Shown here: positions 1-9,720 of the stretch, in pieces
Layout of the letters: every line of letters starts with the position of its first letter
How positions within the stretch are numbered: position 1 is the stretch's first letter
NCBI GenBank assembly: GCA_945870915.1
Contig: CAMBUI010000002.1
Coordinates: 1 to 40,496, forward strand
Length of the DNA: 40,496 bases
Direction of reading: 5' to 3'
Source: Candidatus Kuenenia stuttgartensis
Lineage (GTDB): Bacteria > Planctomycetota > Phycisphaerae > Phycisphaerales > SM1A02
The notes under the pieces: generated by a model
What the model saw: the letters and a program-made list of their open reading frames with translations, nothing else
Told to the model about the DNA's origin: nothing
Database searches by the model: none
Position numbers and translations under genes: made by a program

Positions 1-1210
<1,210 letters not shown>

Positions 1211-1228
1211 GCGGATTCCGGGTCGTTT

Positions 1229-4200
1229 CTATCGCGACATGACCGTCGCGTCGCTGGCGAGGATCGTGCTGCACGCGAGGGTGAGCGCAGCGAGTTCGTC
1301 CTGCTCGCCGCTGGCGACGCGGGCGGCGACGAGTTCGCGCAACGCGTCGAGCTCGGCCGCACGCGGCGCGCGCGAGCACGCGAGGCGGAAGGCGCGCGCG
1401 ATGCGCGCGTCGCGGTCGGGCGCCTCGCGGGTGGCGCGTTCGGCGAGTGCGCGGGCGCATTCGGTGAACACGGGATCGTTGAGGATCGCGAGCGCCTGCA
1501 GCGGCGTGTTCGTGGCGAATCGCCGCGGCTGGCAGGCCTCGCGCGAGCCGCCGTCGAAGGTGAGCATGGTGGGCGGCGGCACGGTCCGCTTGCGGAAGGT
1601 GTAGACGCTGCGGCGGTGGAGGTCGTCGCCCGAGCCGGCGCTGTATCCGCCGCTCGCGCCGGATTGCGCGACGAGGTCGGGCTGCTGCCACGGTCTCGCG
1701 CTCGGGCCGCCGAACTTCTCGACGAGCAGGCCGGAGGCGAGGAGCGCGCCGTCCCGCAGCTGTTCGGCGGAGAGCCGCACGCTCGGTCCGCGCGACAGCA
1801 GCTCGTTGCGCGGATCGCGCGCCCGCTTCGCGTCGCTCGTGGCCGAACTCTGGCGGAACGCCGCGCTCAGGACGAGCCGGCGCAGCATCGCGCGCGTATC
1901 CCATGCCGGCGCAGCGCCGTGGCCATGGGCGAGGTCGTGCGCGAGGAGATCGAGCACCTCGGGGTGCGTCGGCCACGAGCCCTGGACGCCGAAGTTCTCC
2001 GCGGTCTCGACGAGGCCGCGGCCGAAGACCTGCGTCCACAGGCGGTTCACCTCGACGCGCGCGAACAGCGGATTCGCCGGATCGGTGAGCCACCGCGCGA
2101 GCCCCAGGCGGTTCGGCTCGGTGAGCTTCGCGGCGGAAAGCACCGCGGAGACCGCGCCCGGCGCGACGCGCTGCGAGCGGTCGGGGTCGTCGTAGGCGCC
2201 GCGCCGCAGCACGAAGGTCGGCGGCGCGAACGTCGAGTCCCTCATCGTCATGAACGCCGGCAGCGCATCGAGGTGCGAGGCGTACGCGCGTTGCGCGTCG
2301 CGCAGCGCGGCCGTCTGCGCCGAGGTGGCGCGCGCGACCGTGTGTTCGAAGTTCGCGCCCGCGTCGGGCACGGCGCCTGCGGCGAGCGCGGCCTCGGCCG
2401 GCGTGAGCGCGACGCGCCACACCGAAAGCTCGTCGATCGCTCCACCGCGGAAACCCGCGTCGCGCGAGCGCGAGCCGAGCTCCATCGTGGCGCCGGCGAT
2501 GTTCCCCTCGAGTCCGTCGCGCAGGACCGCGGGCTTCGCGTCGACGCCGTTCACGAACAGCCGCAGGCCCGACGAGATCGAGGTCCCGTCGTAGGTCGCC
2601 ACGATGTGCGTCCACGCGCCGACGGGAAGTTCCGTCGTCATCTCCACGCTCGCCGCGCTGCCCGGCCACAGGTGGATCACGCTCCAGCGCAGGCGTCCGT
2701 CGACGATCAGGAGCTCGAGGCCCGAGCCGTCGGCATCGTTGGTGTAGAACCCCGAGGTGTGCAGGATGGCGGCGCGCGCGTTGCGCTCGCCCGGCTTGAT
2801 CCAGAACGCGACGCTCACCGGATCGTGCCGCGTGAAGCCCGCGAGGCCCGCGAGCGAGACGCCGCCGTCGCCGTCGAAACGCAGGGATTTCCCGAGCTTT
2901 CCGTCGTCCGCGAGCGCGACCTCGCCGAGCTGCTCGGGACGGCCGCGGTCGGTCGTGGCGGGCTTCGTCGCATCGACCGCGTTCGGTGTCCGCCCGTCGG
3001 CGAGTTCGTCGAAGGCGTACCGCGCCGCGGGTTCGGGCAGCGCGGTCGGCGCCGGCTCGTTGATCAGCCCGGCCGCCGCGGTCCCGTTCATCGCGTCGAG
3101 ACCGGCGCGCATGACGGCCGCCATCGCCTTCTGCCGGTTCGCGCGCAGCTCCTGCTCACGCGCGGCCTGCTCGTCGTTCGCGATGCGGATGAACGGCGGC
3201 GGCGCGCTGAAGCCATGCGCGTAGCTCTTGAGCCCGTTCTCGTCGATCGAGCCGAACATCGCGGCGAGCCCGTAGAACTCGCGCGTGGGGATCGGGTCGT
3301 ACTTGTGGTCGTGGCAGCGCGCGCACTCGAGCGTGAGGCCGAGGAACGCCGTGCCGAAGGTCGCCACGCGGTCGGCGATGCCCTCCTGGCGGAACTCCTC
3401 GGAGATCGAGCCGCCCTCCTCGGTCACCCGGTGCAGTCGGTTGAACGCGCTCGCGACCTGGTTCGCCTGCCGCTCGGCGCGCGAGGCGGACTCGATTCGG
3501 TCGCCCGCGATCATGGCCGTGGCGAGGTGGTCGTACGGCATGTTCGAGGCGAGCGCCTCGAGCAGCCAGTCGCGCCAGGGCCAGGTGAAGCTGTCGCCGT
3601 CGGACTGGTAGCCGAAGGTGTCGGCGAAGCGCGCGAGGTCGAGCCAGGCGGTCGCGCGGTGCTCGGCGGCGCGCGGCGAGGCGAGCAGGGCGTCGACACG
3701 GCGCTCGTAGGCGTCCTCGGAGGTGTCGGCGACGAAGGCGTCGACCTCCTCGGGCGTGGGCGGGAGGCCGGTCAGCGCCAGCGACGCCCGGCGCAGCAGG
3801 GTCGCGCGGTCGGCCGGCGCCTCGGGCGCGAGACCCTCGGACGCGAGCCGGGCGAGCATGAAGGCGTCAAGCGGGTCCTTGCGCCAGGCGTGGTCGCCGA
3901 CCGGGTCGCCGAGCAGGGGGGGCGTGGCCGCGGTCGGTGCGACGAACGCCCAGTGCGGGCGGTACTCCGCGCCTTCCTCGATCCATCGGAGCAGGATGTC
4001 GCGCTCGCGCGCGTCGAGCGGCCGCTTGAGCTCGGGCGGCGGCATCACCTCGTCGGGGTCGACCGAGCGGATCCGGACCGCGGCCTCGCTCGCCCCGAGG
4101 TCGCCGGGCACGATCGCCCGATGCCCCGATCGGAGCGCGGCATACGCACCTTCCGGGGTGTCGAGGCGGAGGCCCGCCTTCTGCTTGGCGGCGTCGGGTC

Positions 4201-4444
4201 CGTGGCAGCCGAAGCAGCGGTCCGACAGGATCGGACGGACATCGCGGTTGAAGTCGAGCGGCGTCGGAGGTGCGGGTCGCCCGGCGGCCGCGGGTGCGGG
4301 GCTCACGAGCGCGGAGCTCAGCGACCCGGCACTTGCGGACCCGGCATTTGCCAACCCGGCAGTTGCCAACCCAGCGGTCACCAATGCGCCAGCCGCCCAT
4401 GCAGCGGGCGCCAGTCCGGGGAGTGGAATCGCGGGCAGCGGCAC
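1229..4444 (-). CDS. PSCyt1/DUF1549/LamG/DUF1553 (PSD1-type) secreted cytochrome-like protein
   Basis: This 1071-residue exported protein has the planctomycete multi-domain order. A hydrophobic Ala-rich N-terminus comes first. A PSCyt1 domain follows with a haem motif CFGCH at residues 77-81. The DUF1549 (PSCyt2) region, roughly 190-410, contains the segment CARCHDHKYDP. A LamG/concanavalin-like domain lies at about 520-690. The DUF1553 region, about 760-1040, contains NRLWTQVFGRGLVETAENFG. Both CxxCH motifs suggest covalent haem c, though the role of these proteins is not established; polysaccharide use has been proposed for the family. The start is GTG at 4444; no better ATG is in frame nearby. 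The N-terminus is built from five-residue Ala/Gly repeats that coincide with a 15-bp DNA tandem repeat. It is divergent from carA with only 37 bases between the start codons. Confidence 0.92.
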   Translation of the reverse strand: MPLPAIPLPGLAPAAWAAGALVTAGLATAGLANAGSASAGSLSSALVSPAPAAAGRPAPPTPLDFNRDVRPILSDRCFGCHGPDAAKQKAGLRLDTPEGAYAALRSGHRAIVPGDLGASEAAVRIRSVDPDEVMPPPELKRPLDARERDILLRWIEEGAEYRPHWAFVAPTAATPPLLGDPVGDHAWRKDPLDAFMLARLASEGLAPEAPADRATLLRRASLALTGLPPTPEEVDAFVADTSEDAYERRVDALLASPRAAEHRATAWLDLARFADTFGYQSDGDSFTWPWRDWLLEALASNMPYDHLATAMIAGDRIESASRAERQANQVASAFNRLHRVTEEGGSISEEFRQEGIADRVATFGTAFLGLTLECARCHDHKYDPIPTREFYGLAAMFGSIDENGLKSYAHGFSAPPPFIRIANDEQAAREQELRANRQKAMAAVMRAGLDAMNGTAAAGLINEPAPTALPEPAARYAFDELADGRTPNAVDATKPATTDRGRPEQLGEVALADDGKLGKSLRFDGDGGVSLAGLAGFTRHDPVSVAFWIKPGERNARAAILHTSGFYTNDADGSGLELLIVDGRLRWSVIHLWPGSAASVEMTTELPVGAWTHIVATYDGTSISSGLRLFVNGVDAKPAVLRDGLEGNIAGATMELGSRSRDAGFRGGAIDELSVWRVALTPAEAALAAGAVPDAGANFEHTVARATSAQTAALRDAQRAYASHLDALPAFMTMRDSTFAPPTFVLRRGAYDDPDRSQRVAPGAVSAVLSAAKLTEPNRLGLARWLTDPANPLFARVEVNRLWTQVFGRGLVETAENFGVQGSWPTHPEVLDLLAHDLAHGHGAAPAWDTRAMLRRLVLSAAFRQSSATSDAKRARDPRNELLSRGPSVRLSAEQLRDGALLASGLLVEKFGGPSARPWQQPDLVAQSGASGGYSAGSGDDLHRRSVYTFRKRTVPPPTMLTFDGGSREACQPRRFATNTPLQALAILNDPVFTECARALAERATREAPDRDARIARAFRLACSRAPRAAELDALRELVAARVASGEQDELAALTLACSTILASDATVMSR
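4323..4382. repeat. 15-bp tandem repeat, 4 units, inside the 5' end of the PSD1-type gene
   Basis: Four consecutive 15-bp units start at 4323, 4338, 4353 and 4368, the first being GACCCGGCACTTGCG on the plus strand, with degenerate flanks on both sides. Because the unit is a multiple of three it encodes a five-residue Ala/Gly-rich repeat (TAGLA/NAGSA type) in the signal-peptide region. Confidence 0.85.
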
Positions 4445-4453
4445 GGTCTGTCC

Positions 4454-4459
4454 AATCTA
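4454..4459 (-). promoter_or_regulatory. Putative -10 element (TAGATT) of the PSD1-type gene
   Basis: TAGATT on the minus strand lies nine bases before the GTG start at 4444, so the predicted transcript would have only a few leader bases. It is eight bases from the putative -10 of divergent carA. No -35 box is recognisable. Confidence 0.4.
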
Positions 4460-4467
4460 CCTTCCGC

Positions 4468-4473
4468 TACACT
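4468..4473 (+). promoter_or_regulatory. Putative -10 element (TACACT) of carA
   Basis: TACACT lies eight bases before the carA ATG at 4482, predicting a leader of about two bases. No Shine-Dalgarno is present in the gap, which fits a near-leaderless mRNA. No -35 box is recognisable. Confidence 0.45.
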
Positions 4474-4481
4474 GCGGGGCT

Positions 4482-5714
4482 ATGCCCACGACGAAATTGG
4501 CTCGCCTCGCCCTTGAGGACGGGACGGTCTTCCACGGTCGCGCGTTCGGTGGCTCCCTGAAGGACTTCGAGGGGGCTGGCGAGGTGGTGTTCAACACCGC
4601 CATGTGCGGCTACCAGGAGGCGCTCACGGACCTGTCCTACACCGGGCAGATCCTGACCATGACCGCCACCGAGATGGGCAACTACGGCGTGGCGCCCGAG
4701 GACATCGAGAGCGCCGCCCCGTGCGTGGCCGGATTCGTGGTGCGCGAGCTGTCGGCGATCGTGTCGAACCAGCGCGCCACCCGCAGCCTGTCCGACTGGC
4801 TGGCCGACGCGGGAATCCCCGCGATCGAGGGCATCGACACCCGCGCGCTGGTCCGCCGGCTGCGCATGGGCGGGTCGATGCGCGGCGTGATCTCCTCGGT
4901 TTCGCTGGCCGATGCCAGCGACCTCGACCTCGTGGCCCGCGCCCGCGCCATCCCCTCGATGGCCGGGGCGAACCTGGCGGCGAAGGTCTCCCCGCGCTGC
5001 AGCGGCACCTACGAGGAGGCGCTCGGCGAGTGGGCGCCCCGCGGGGGCATGTTCGTCGAGACCAAGCCGACCCCGAAGGGCCGCGCCCCGGGCTCGCGCT
5101 TCCGCGTGGCGGCGATCGACTGCGGCGCCAAGCGCAACATCTACCGCCACCTGGTCGAGCGGAACTGCGACGTCCACTTCCTGCCCCACACCGCGACCGC
5201 GGCCGACATCCGCGCCCTGCAGCCGGACGGCCTGTTCATCTCCAACGGCCCCGGCGACCCGGCGGTGGTGAAGACGGTGATCGAGACCCTCCGCGAGGTC
5301 GCCGGCGAGGTCCCGACCTTCGGCATCTGCCTCGGGCACCAGCTCCTCGCGCTCGCGCTCGGCGCGACCACCTGGAAGCTCAAGTTCGGCCACCGCGGCG
5401 CCAACCAGCCTGTGCGCAACCTGTTGACTGGCCGGATCGAGATCACCAGCCAGAACCACGGCTTCTGCGTCGACGAGACCAGCCTGCGCGCCGCCGGCGG
5501 CGAACCGACCCACGTGCATCTCAACGACGGCACGCTGGCGGGTTTCCGTCACACGACCAAGCCCATCTTCAGCGTGCAGTACCACCCTGAGGCGAGCCCC
5601 GGCCCGCACGACTCGGCGTACCTCTTCGATGTGTTCGTCGAGATGATGTCGTCGCGCAAGCCCGTGGGTGCCGCCGAGATGGAGCGGGCACAGGCCGCGC
5701 TCGCCGCGATCTGA
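4482..5714 (+). CDS. carA: Carbamoyl-phosphate synthase small (glutaminase) subunit
   Basis: This 410-residue protein hydrolyses glutamine and passes ammonia to the large subunit CarB to make carbamoyl phosphate for pyrimidines and arginine. The N-terminal CPSase small-chain domain contains FNTAMCGYQEALTDLSYTGQ. The class I glutamine amidotransferase domain follows. Its nucleophile is Cys283 in GICLGHQ, with His368 and Glu370 in YHPEA completing the triad, and ISNGPGDP is also present. Length is slightly above the usual 360-390 because of an insert around residues 180-195. The ATG at 4482 gives the expected N-terminus; the reading frame is open further upstream, but that stretch overlaps the divergent gene and has no family similarity. 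carB is not in this window. No terminator is visible downstream, only a run of five T at 5745-5749. Confidence 0.97.
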   Translation: MPTTKLARLALEDGTVFHGRAFGGSLKDFEGAGEVVFNTAMCGYQEALTDLSYTGQILTMTATEMGNYGVAPEDIESAAPCVAGFVVRELSAIVSNQRATRSLSDWLADAGIPAIEGIDTRALVRRLRMGGSMRGVISSVSLADASDLDLVARARAIPSMAGANLAAKVSPRCSGTYEEALGEWAPRGGMFVETKPTPKGRAPGSRFRVAAIDCGAKRNIYRHLVERNCDVHFLPHTATAADIRALQPDGLFISNGPGDPAVVKTVIETLREVAGEVPTFGICLGHQLLALALGATTWKLKFGHRGANQPVRNLLTGRIEITSQNHGFCVDETSLRAAGGEPTHVHLNDGTLAGFRHTTKPIFSVQYHPEASPGPHDSAYLFDVFVEMMSSRKPVGAAEMERAQAALAAI

Positions 5715-6075
5715 CGCGCGCTCGGCGACGCTGTTTCCACGGTCTTTTTCGGGATTACGCACTCCAGCCGGGAACCGCGCGGCCATGGTCCGCGATTGGT
5801 GTCGCGTCCCGGCGGCAGGTGTGGATATTCATGCAGGTTTCCCTCTCGACAGGGCGGCTCCCGATGGGGTCGTTTTGGGGCGGCTGCTTGCGGGAAGGCG
5901 ACCTGCTTAGTACCTTGCCGTACTCGCCGCGCTTGCGCCCACCGGAGGGCGCGCGTGCGGACGGGAATCGGAACGAACCCGCGACTTTGAGAGAAAGCCG
6001 CGCGAGCCGTCGCCGAGCGTGCGTACAGAGAGAGAACATTCGCCCTCATTTCGAGCGGTGATTCAGGAGTACCGA
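5715..6075. other. Non-coding gap between carA and the secretin-like gene
   Basis: I find no convincing gene here. Open frames on either strand lack family similarity and overlap flanking genes out of frame. The region should hold the promoter and leader of the secretin-like gene, whose ribosome binding site is at 6065-6069. I see no clear hairpin, riboswitch core or -35/-10 pair. Confidence 0.5.
6065..6069 (+). promoter_or_regulatory. Ribosome binding site deciding the secretin-like start
   Basis: AGGAG lies six bases before ATG 6076. The same context, CAGGAGTACCG, precedes the rny start in the opposite orientation at the other end of this region. Confidence 0.8.
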
Positions 6076-9000
6076 ATGCAGCGCAGCACCACGACCGAGG
6101 CGACCTTCATCACGACCAGCGCCGGCCAGCGGGCGATCCGCACGGTGGCGAGCTTTGTCGCAGTCGCTCTCGTTGGAACGACGCCCTGGATGGCGTCGAA
6201 CAGCACGCTCGCGCAGGACGCGCCCGCCACCGAACCCGCCGCCGCCGACGATGCCGCGAAGGCCGCCGCCGAGCAGGCTGCCGCCGAGGCCGCCGCGAAG
6301 GTCGCCGCCGAGAAGGCCGCTGCCGAGGCCGCCGCGAAGGCCGCCGCCATCGAGGCGAGCCGCACCGCCGCCCGCGAGGCGATGAGCCGCAGCGAGTGGA
6401 AGAAGTCGATCGACCTCTGGTCGGCCGTCCTGACCGCCGCCCCCGGCGACGCCGAGGCCGCGAAGGGCATGGCCCGCGCGCAGGCCGCGCTCGACCAGGG
6501 CTCGCTGATCAACGACGTCGGCTCGGATCTCTCGCTCCGCAAGCAGAAGACCGAGGTCGAGGTCACCGCCGCGCTCGCCAACGCCAACCAGGCCGTCGCC
6601 TCCGGCGACTACACCGGTGCCAAGCGCACCGCGCTCGGCGCCAAGATCCGCCTCGAGCGCGAGAAGGGCGTCTTCCCGGGCTCCGAGTACAGCGATCTCG
6701 CCGGCAAGCTCGACGCGCTCCTCGAGCAGATCGAGGTCGGCGAGGCCAACTCCGCGCTCATGAAGGCCGAGGCCGCGCGCCGCGAGGCCGCCGACGCCGC
6801 CCGTGAGAAGCAGCGCACCGACGCCGAGTCGCGCACCAAGGCGATCAACGAGCGCCTGCTCCGCGTCCGCCAGCTCCAGCTCGAGCTCAAGTACGAGGAG
6901 GCGATCCAGGTCGTCGACGAGATCCTCTTCCTCGATCCGAACAATCCCGCGGCGCAGACGCTCCGCCAGATGCTCAAGGCGAGCCAGCTCTACCGCGAGT
7001 ACTCGGCGATCGAGGTCCGCCGCGGCGAGGCCTACTCGAACTTCTCGAAGGAGGCGCTCGACCGCACCGTCCCGCCGACTCCGAATGTCACCGGCCCCGG
7101 CCCGAAGTCGGTCTCCAGCCTCCTCGAGTACCCCGAGGATTGGCCGGCCCTGAGCGAGATGCGCCTGATGAACCGCGCGAGCGGCTACGTCGAGAGCGCC
7201 GCCAACCGCCAGGCCATGGCCGCGATGCAGAAGGCCGTCTCGGTCAACTTCAACTCGAACGGCCTCGACCAGGTCTTCAGCTACATGAAGCAGGTCAGCG
7301 ACGTCGAGTTCCTTCCCGACTGGAAGTCGCTCGAGGCCATCGGCATCAGCCCCGAGGACACCGTCACCCTGACGCTCGACAATGTTCCCGCGGAAGTCGC
7401 GCTCAAGCGCGTCATCGACCAGCTCGGTGACGAGAGCGAGCGCCCCGACTACGCGATCGAGGACGGCGTCATCGTCGTGAGCAGCCCGGACCAGCTCCGC
7501 AAGAAGACGCTCACCATCGTCTACGACATCCGCGACCTCCTCTTCGAGGTCCCGTACTTCGACAACGCGCCTGACTTCAACCTCGGCTCGGCCCTCGAGC
7601 AGGGTCAGAGCGGTGGCCAGGGTGGCGGCGGCGGCGGCATGGGCGGCGGCGGCGGCGGCTTCGGCGGCGGCGGCGGCGGCTTCGGTGGCGGCGGCGGCGG
7701 CATGGGTGGTGGCGGCGGCAGCGGTGGTTCCGGCGGCGGTGGTGGCCTCATCGGCGACCCCGGCGAGGACCCCGAGCGCAAGAGCCGCGAGGAGCTCATC
7801 GAGCAGATCACCGACATCATCCAGGAGCAGGTCGACCCCGAGGGTTGGCGTGACGCGGGTGGCGAGACCGGCCGCATCCAGGAGCTCAACGGCAACCTGA
7901 TCATCACCAACACCTCGCGCAACCACCGCGAGATCGAGGGCCTGCTCACGCAGCTCCGCGCCATCCGCGCGCTCCAGATCAACTACGAGTCGCGCGTCAT
8001 CGGCGTGACCAGCGATTGGTTCGAGCAGATCGGCGTCGACCTCGACATGTACTTCAACACCAACGACGGCATGTTCCAGCAGGCCCGTCAGGTGGACCCG
8101 AACTTCAACCTCTCCGACTTCTTCTTCCAGAGCGGCGACCAGCAGGGTCAGGTCAAGGATCCGGTCATCTTCGGACCGGTCGACCGCGCGGATGGCGACA
8201 TCGGCAACACCGATGCCCCGCCGTTCGGCGTGCCGACCGACGACGGCACCGGCATCAACTACGTCTACGGTCCCACCGGCGCCCCGATCCGTCGCGGCGA
8301 TGGCTGGGCTCCGATCGGCTTCACCCAGGATTCGAGCGGCATCACCGAGTCGCTCGGCGGCGCGATCCCGGGCATCGGCGGCACGATCCTCACCTCGGGT
8401 GCGGCGGCCGCGACCACCGGCTTCAGCTACCTCGACGACATCCAGGTCGACCTCCTCATCAAGGCGACCCAGGCCGACCAGCGCAACGTGGTCCTCACCG
8501 CGCCGCGCCTGACCCTGATGAACGGCCAGCGCTCGTTCATCACGATCGCGAAGCAGATCGCGTACATCTCGAACGTCATCCCCGTCGTCGGTGACGCCAG
8601 CACCTCGTTCCAGCCGGTTCCCGGCTACGTCCAGGACGGCTTCGTCCTCGACATCGAGGGCGTCGTCTCGGCCGACCGCCGCTACGTGACCATGACCGTC
8701 CACTTCGACACCAGCACCGTGCTCGGCTTCGAGTCGGTCGAGGTGTCGGGCGCCGTCGGTGGCACGGGCACGACCGGTGGCCGTGGCGCCGAGTCGACCG
8801 CGTCGATCCAGCTGCCGCAGCTGCAGGTCCAGTCGATCCGCACCACCGTGAGCGTTCCCGACAAGGGCACGATCCTCATGGGCGGCCAGCGTCGCTTCGA
8901 GGAAGTCGAGATCGAGTCGGGCGTGCCCGTCCTCTCGAAGATCCCGATCGTCAACCGGTTCTTCACGAACCGCATCGACAGCGAGCAGGAGCTCACCCTC

Positions 9001-9096
9001 GTGATGCTCATGCGTCCCGAGATCGTGATCCAGAGCGAGAACGAGGAGATCCTCTTCCCGGGTCTCGTCGATCAGCTCGGCAACATCGGCGGCTGA
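6076..9096 (+). CDS. Secretin-like (GspD/PilQ-type) outer-membrane protein with Ala- and Gly-rich regions
   Basis: This 1006-residue protein belongs to the type II/III secretin family, ring-forming outer-membrane channels. The start ATG at 6076 is chosen because AGGAG (6065-6069) sits six bases upstream; an upstream in-frame start at 6019 lacks this. A signal peptide ends near STLAQ, about residue 48. Residues about 54-95 are an Ala/Glu/Lys-rich helical, coiled-coil-like stretch, followed by TPR-like repeats. Residues about 515-558 are almost pure glycine with Met, Phe and Ser. The secretin core is at about 785-995 and includes VVLTAPRLTLMNGQRSFI, VPDKGTILMGGQRR and VPVLSKIPIVNRFF. No ATPase, pilin or GspC-type partner lies nearby, so it may be a stand-alone secretin or work with distant genes. 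A strong terminator follows at 9121-9158. Confidence 0.88.
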   Translation: MQRSTTTEATFITTSAGQRAIRTVASFVAVALVGTTPWMASNSTLAQDAPATEPAAADDAAKAAAEQAAAEAAAKVAAEKAAAEAAAKAAAIEASRTAAREAMSRSEWKKSIDLWSAVLTAAPGDAEAAKGMARAQAALDQGSLINDVGSDLSLRKQKTEVEVTAALANANQAVASGDYTGAKRTALGAKIRLEREKGVFPGSEYSDLAGKLDALLEQIEVGEANSALMKAEAARREAADAAREKQRTDAESRTKAINERLLRVRQLQLELKYEEAIQVVDEILFLDPNNPAAQTLRQMLKASQLYREYSAIEVRRGEAYSNFSKEALDRTVPPTPNVTGPGPKSVSSLLEYPEDWPALSEMRLMNRASGYVESAANRQAMAAMQKAVSVNFNSNGLDQVFSYMKQVSDVEFLPDWKSLEAIGISPEDTVTLTLDNVPAEVALKRVIDQLGDESERPDYAIEDGVIVVSSPDQLRKKTLTIVYDIRDLLFEVPYFDNAPDFNLGSALEQGQSGGQGGGGGGMGGGGGGFGGGGGGFGGGGGGMGGGGGSGGSGGGGGLIGDPGEDPERKSREELIEQITDIIQEQVDPEGWRDAGGETGRIQELNGNLIITNTSRNHREIEGLLTQLRAIRALQINYESRVIGVTSDWFEQIGVDLDMYFNTNDGMFQQARQVDPNFNLSDFFFQSGDQQGQVKDPVIFGPVDRADGDIGNTDAPPFGVPTDDGTGINYVYGPTGAPIRRGDGWAPIGFTQDSSGITESLGGAIPGIGGTILTSGAAAATTGFSYLDDIQVDLLIKATQADQRNVVLTAPRLTLMNGQRSFITIAKQIAYISNVIPVVGDASTSFQPVPGYVQDGFVLDIEGVVSADRRYVTMTVHFDTSTVLGFESVEVSGAVGGTGTTGGRGAESTASIQLPQLQVQSIRTTVSVPDKGTILMGGQRRFEEVEIESGVPVLSKIPIVNRFFTNRIDSEQELTLVMLMRPEIVIQSENEEILFPGLVDQLGNIGG

Positions 9097-9120
9097 CGCT
9101 GCCGCAACATCAACCGAACC

Positions 9121-9158
9121 CCGCGGCGGCGAGCATCCCTCGCCGCCGCGGTCGTTTT
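9121..9158 (+). terminator. Rho-independent terminator after the secretin-like gene
   Basis: A perfect 13-bp stem pairs 9121-9133 with 9139-9151 (left arm CCGCGGCGGCGAG) around a five-base loop CATCC, followed by TCGTTTT. It lies 24 bases past the stop at 9096. Confidence 0.9.
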
Positions 9159-9169
9159 CGGGGTGGTGC

Positions 9170-9259
9170 GATCCACGCCGCGAGGGCGAACCGTACCGCG
9201 AAGGCGATCCACACCGCGAAGGCGATCCACACCGCGAAGGCGATCCACACCGCGTGGGC
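9170..9259. repeat. 18-bp tandem repeat, 5 units
   Basis: Five 18-bp units start at 9170, 9188, 9206, 9224 and 9242. The consensus is GATCCACACCGCGAAGGC; the middle two are identical and the outer ones diverge. The array fills the space between the secretin terminator and the STAS-domain gene and ends 53 bases before that gene's start. Confidence 0.92.
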
Positions 9260-9312
9260 GGGTCGGGCCGAGCGCCCGCTCTGCTATCGTGCCCGACCAG
9301 CAGGAGTTCCCG

Positions 9313-9672
9313 ATGGCCACGCCCTCGTCCCACATCAGCATTCGTAAGATCGACTCGGTGCTCCGCATCGACTTCGTGGATCGAAACATCCTCGACGAGC
9401 TCAACATCCACCAGATCGGCGAGGAGCTGCTGAAGTCGGTCGAGACCGAGTTCCGGCCGAAGATCGTGGTGGTGTTCGGCAACGTCGAGCACCTCTCGAG
9501 CGCCGCGTTCGGCACGCTGATGAAGTTCCTCGAGCGCGTGAAGGCCCGCGACGGGCAGCTGCGCCTGTGCGAGATGAAGCCGCGCGTCTACGAGGGCTTC
9601 ACCATCACGAAGCTCAACCGGCTGTTCTCGATCCACGACACCTTCGACGCGGCGGTTGCGAGCTTCAAGTGA
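9313..9672 (+). CDS. STAS-domain anti-sigma factor antagonist (SpoIIAA/RsbV-like)
   Basis: This 119-residue single-domain protein has the STAS fold of SpoIIAA/RsbV anti-sigma factor antagonists. In its unphosphorylated form such a protein binds an anti-sigma kinase and frees a sigma factor. The conserved loop reads VEHLSSAAFGTL, with Ser62 and Ser63; by alignment with the DSSGLG loop of SpoIIAA, Ser63 is the likely phosphorylation site. The usual Gly after it is Ala here. The start at 9313 is set by AGGAG at 9302-9306, six bases upstream. The anti-sigma kinase gene follows 48 bases later on the same strand, which supports a partner-switch pair. No sigma factor or PP2C phosphatase is within the window. 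Confidence 0.9.
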   Translation: MATPSSHISIRKIDSVLRIDFVDRNILDELNIHQIGEELLKSVETEFRPKIVVVFGNVEHLSSAAFGTLMKFLERVKARDGQLRLCEMKPRVYEGFTITKLNRLFSIHDTFDAAVASFK

Positions 9673-9720
9673 GCGCGCGCAGGTCCTGAGCGGCCGCAGC
9701 GCCCGAGTGCGGACTTCCCG

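Noticed and set aside
5715-6075. Riboswitch or small RNA ahead of the secretin-like gene
   Set aside because: I could not find a conserved core or stable paired structure, so I make no call beyond the ribosome binding site.
9170-9259. Possible CRISPR array
   Set aside because: Units are contiguous 18-mers without unique spacers, and no cas genes are present. The same applies to the other tandem arrays in the window.
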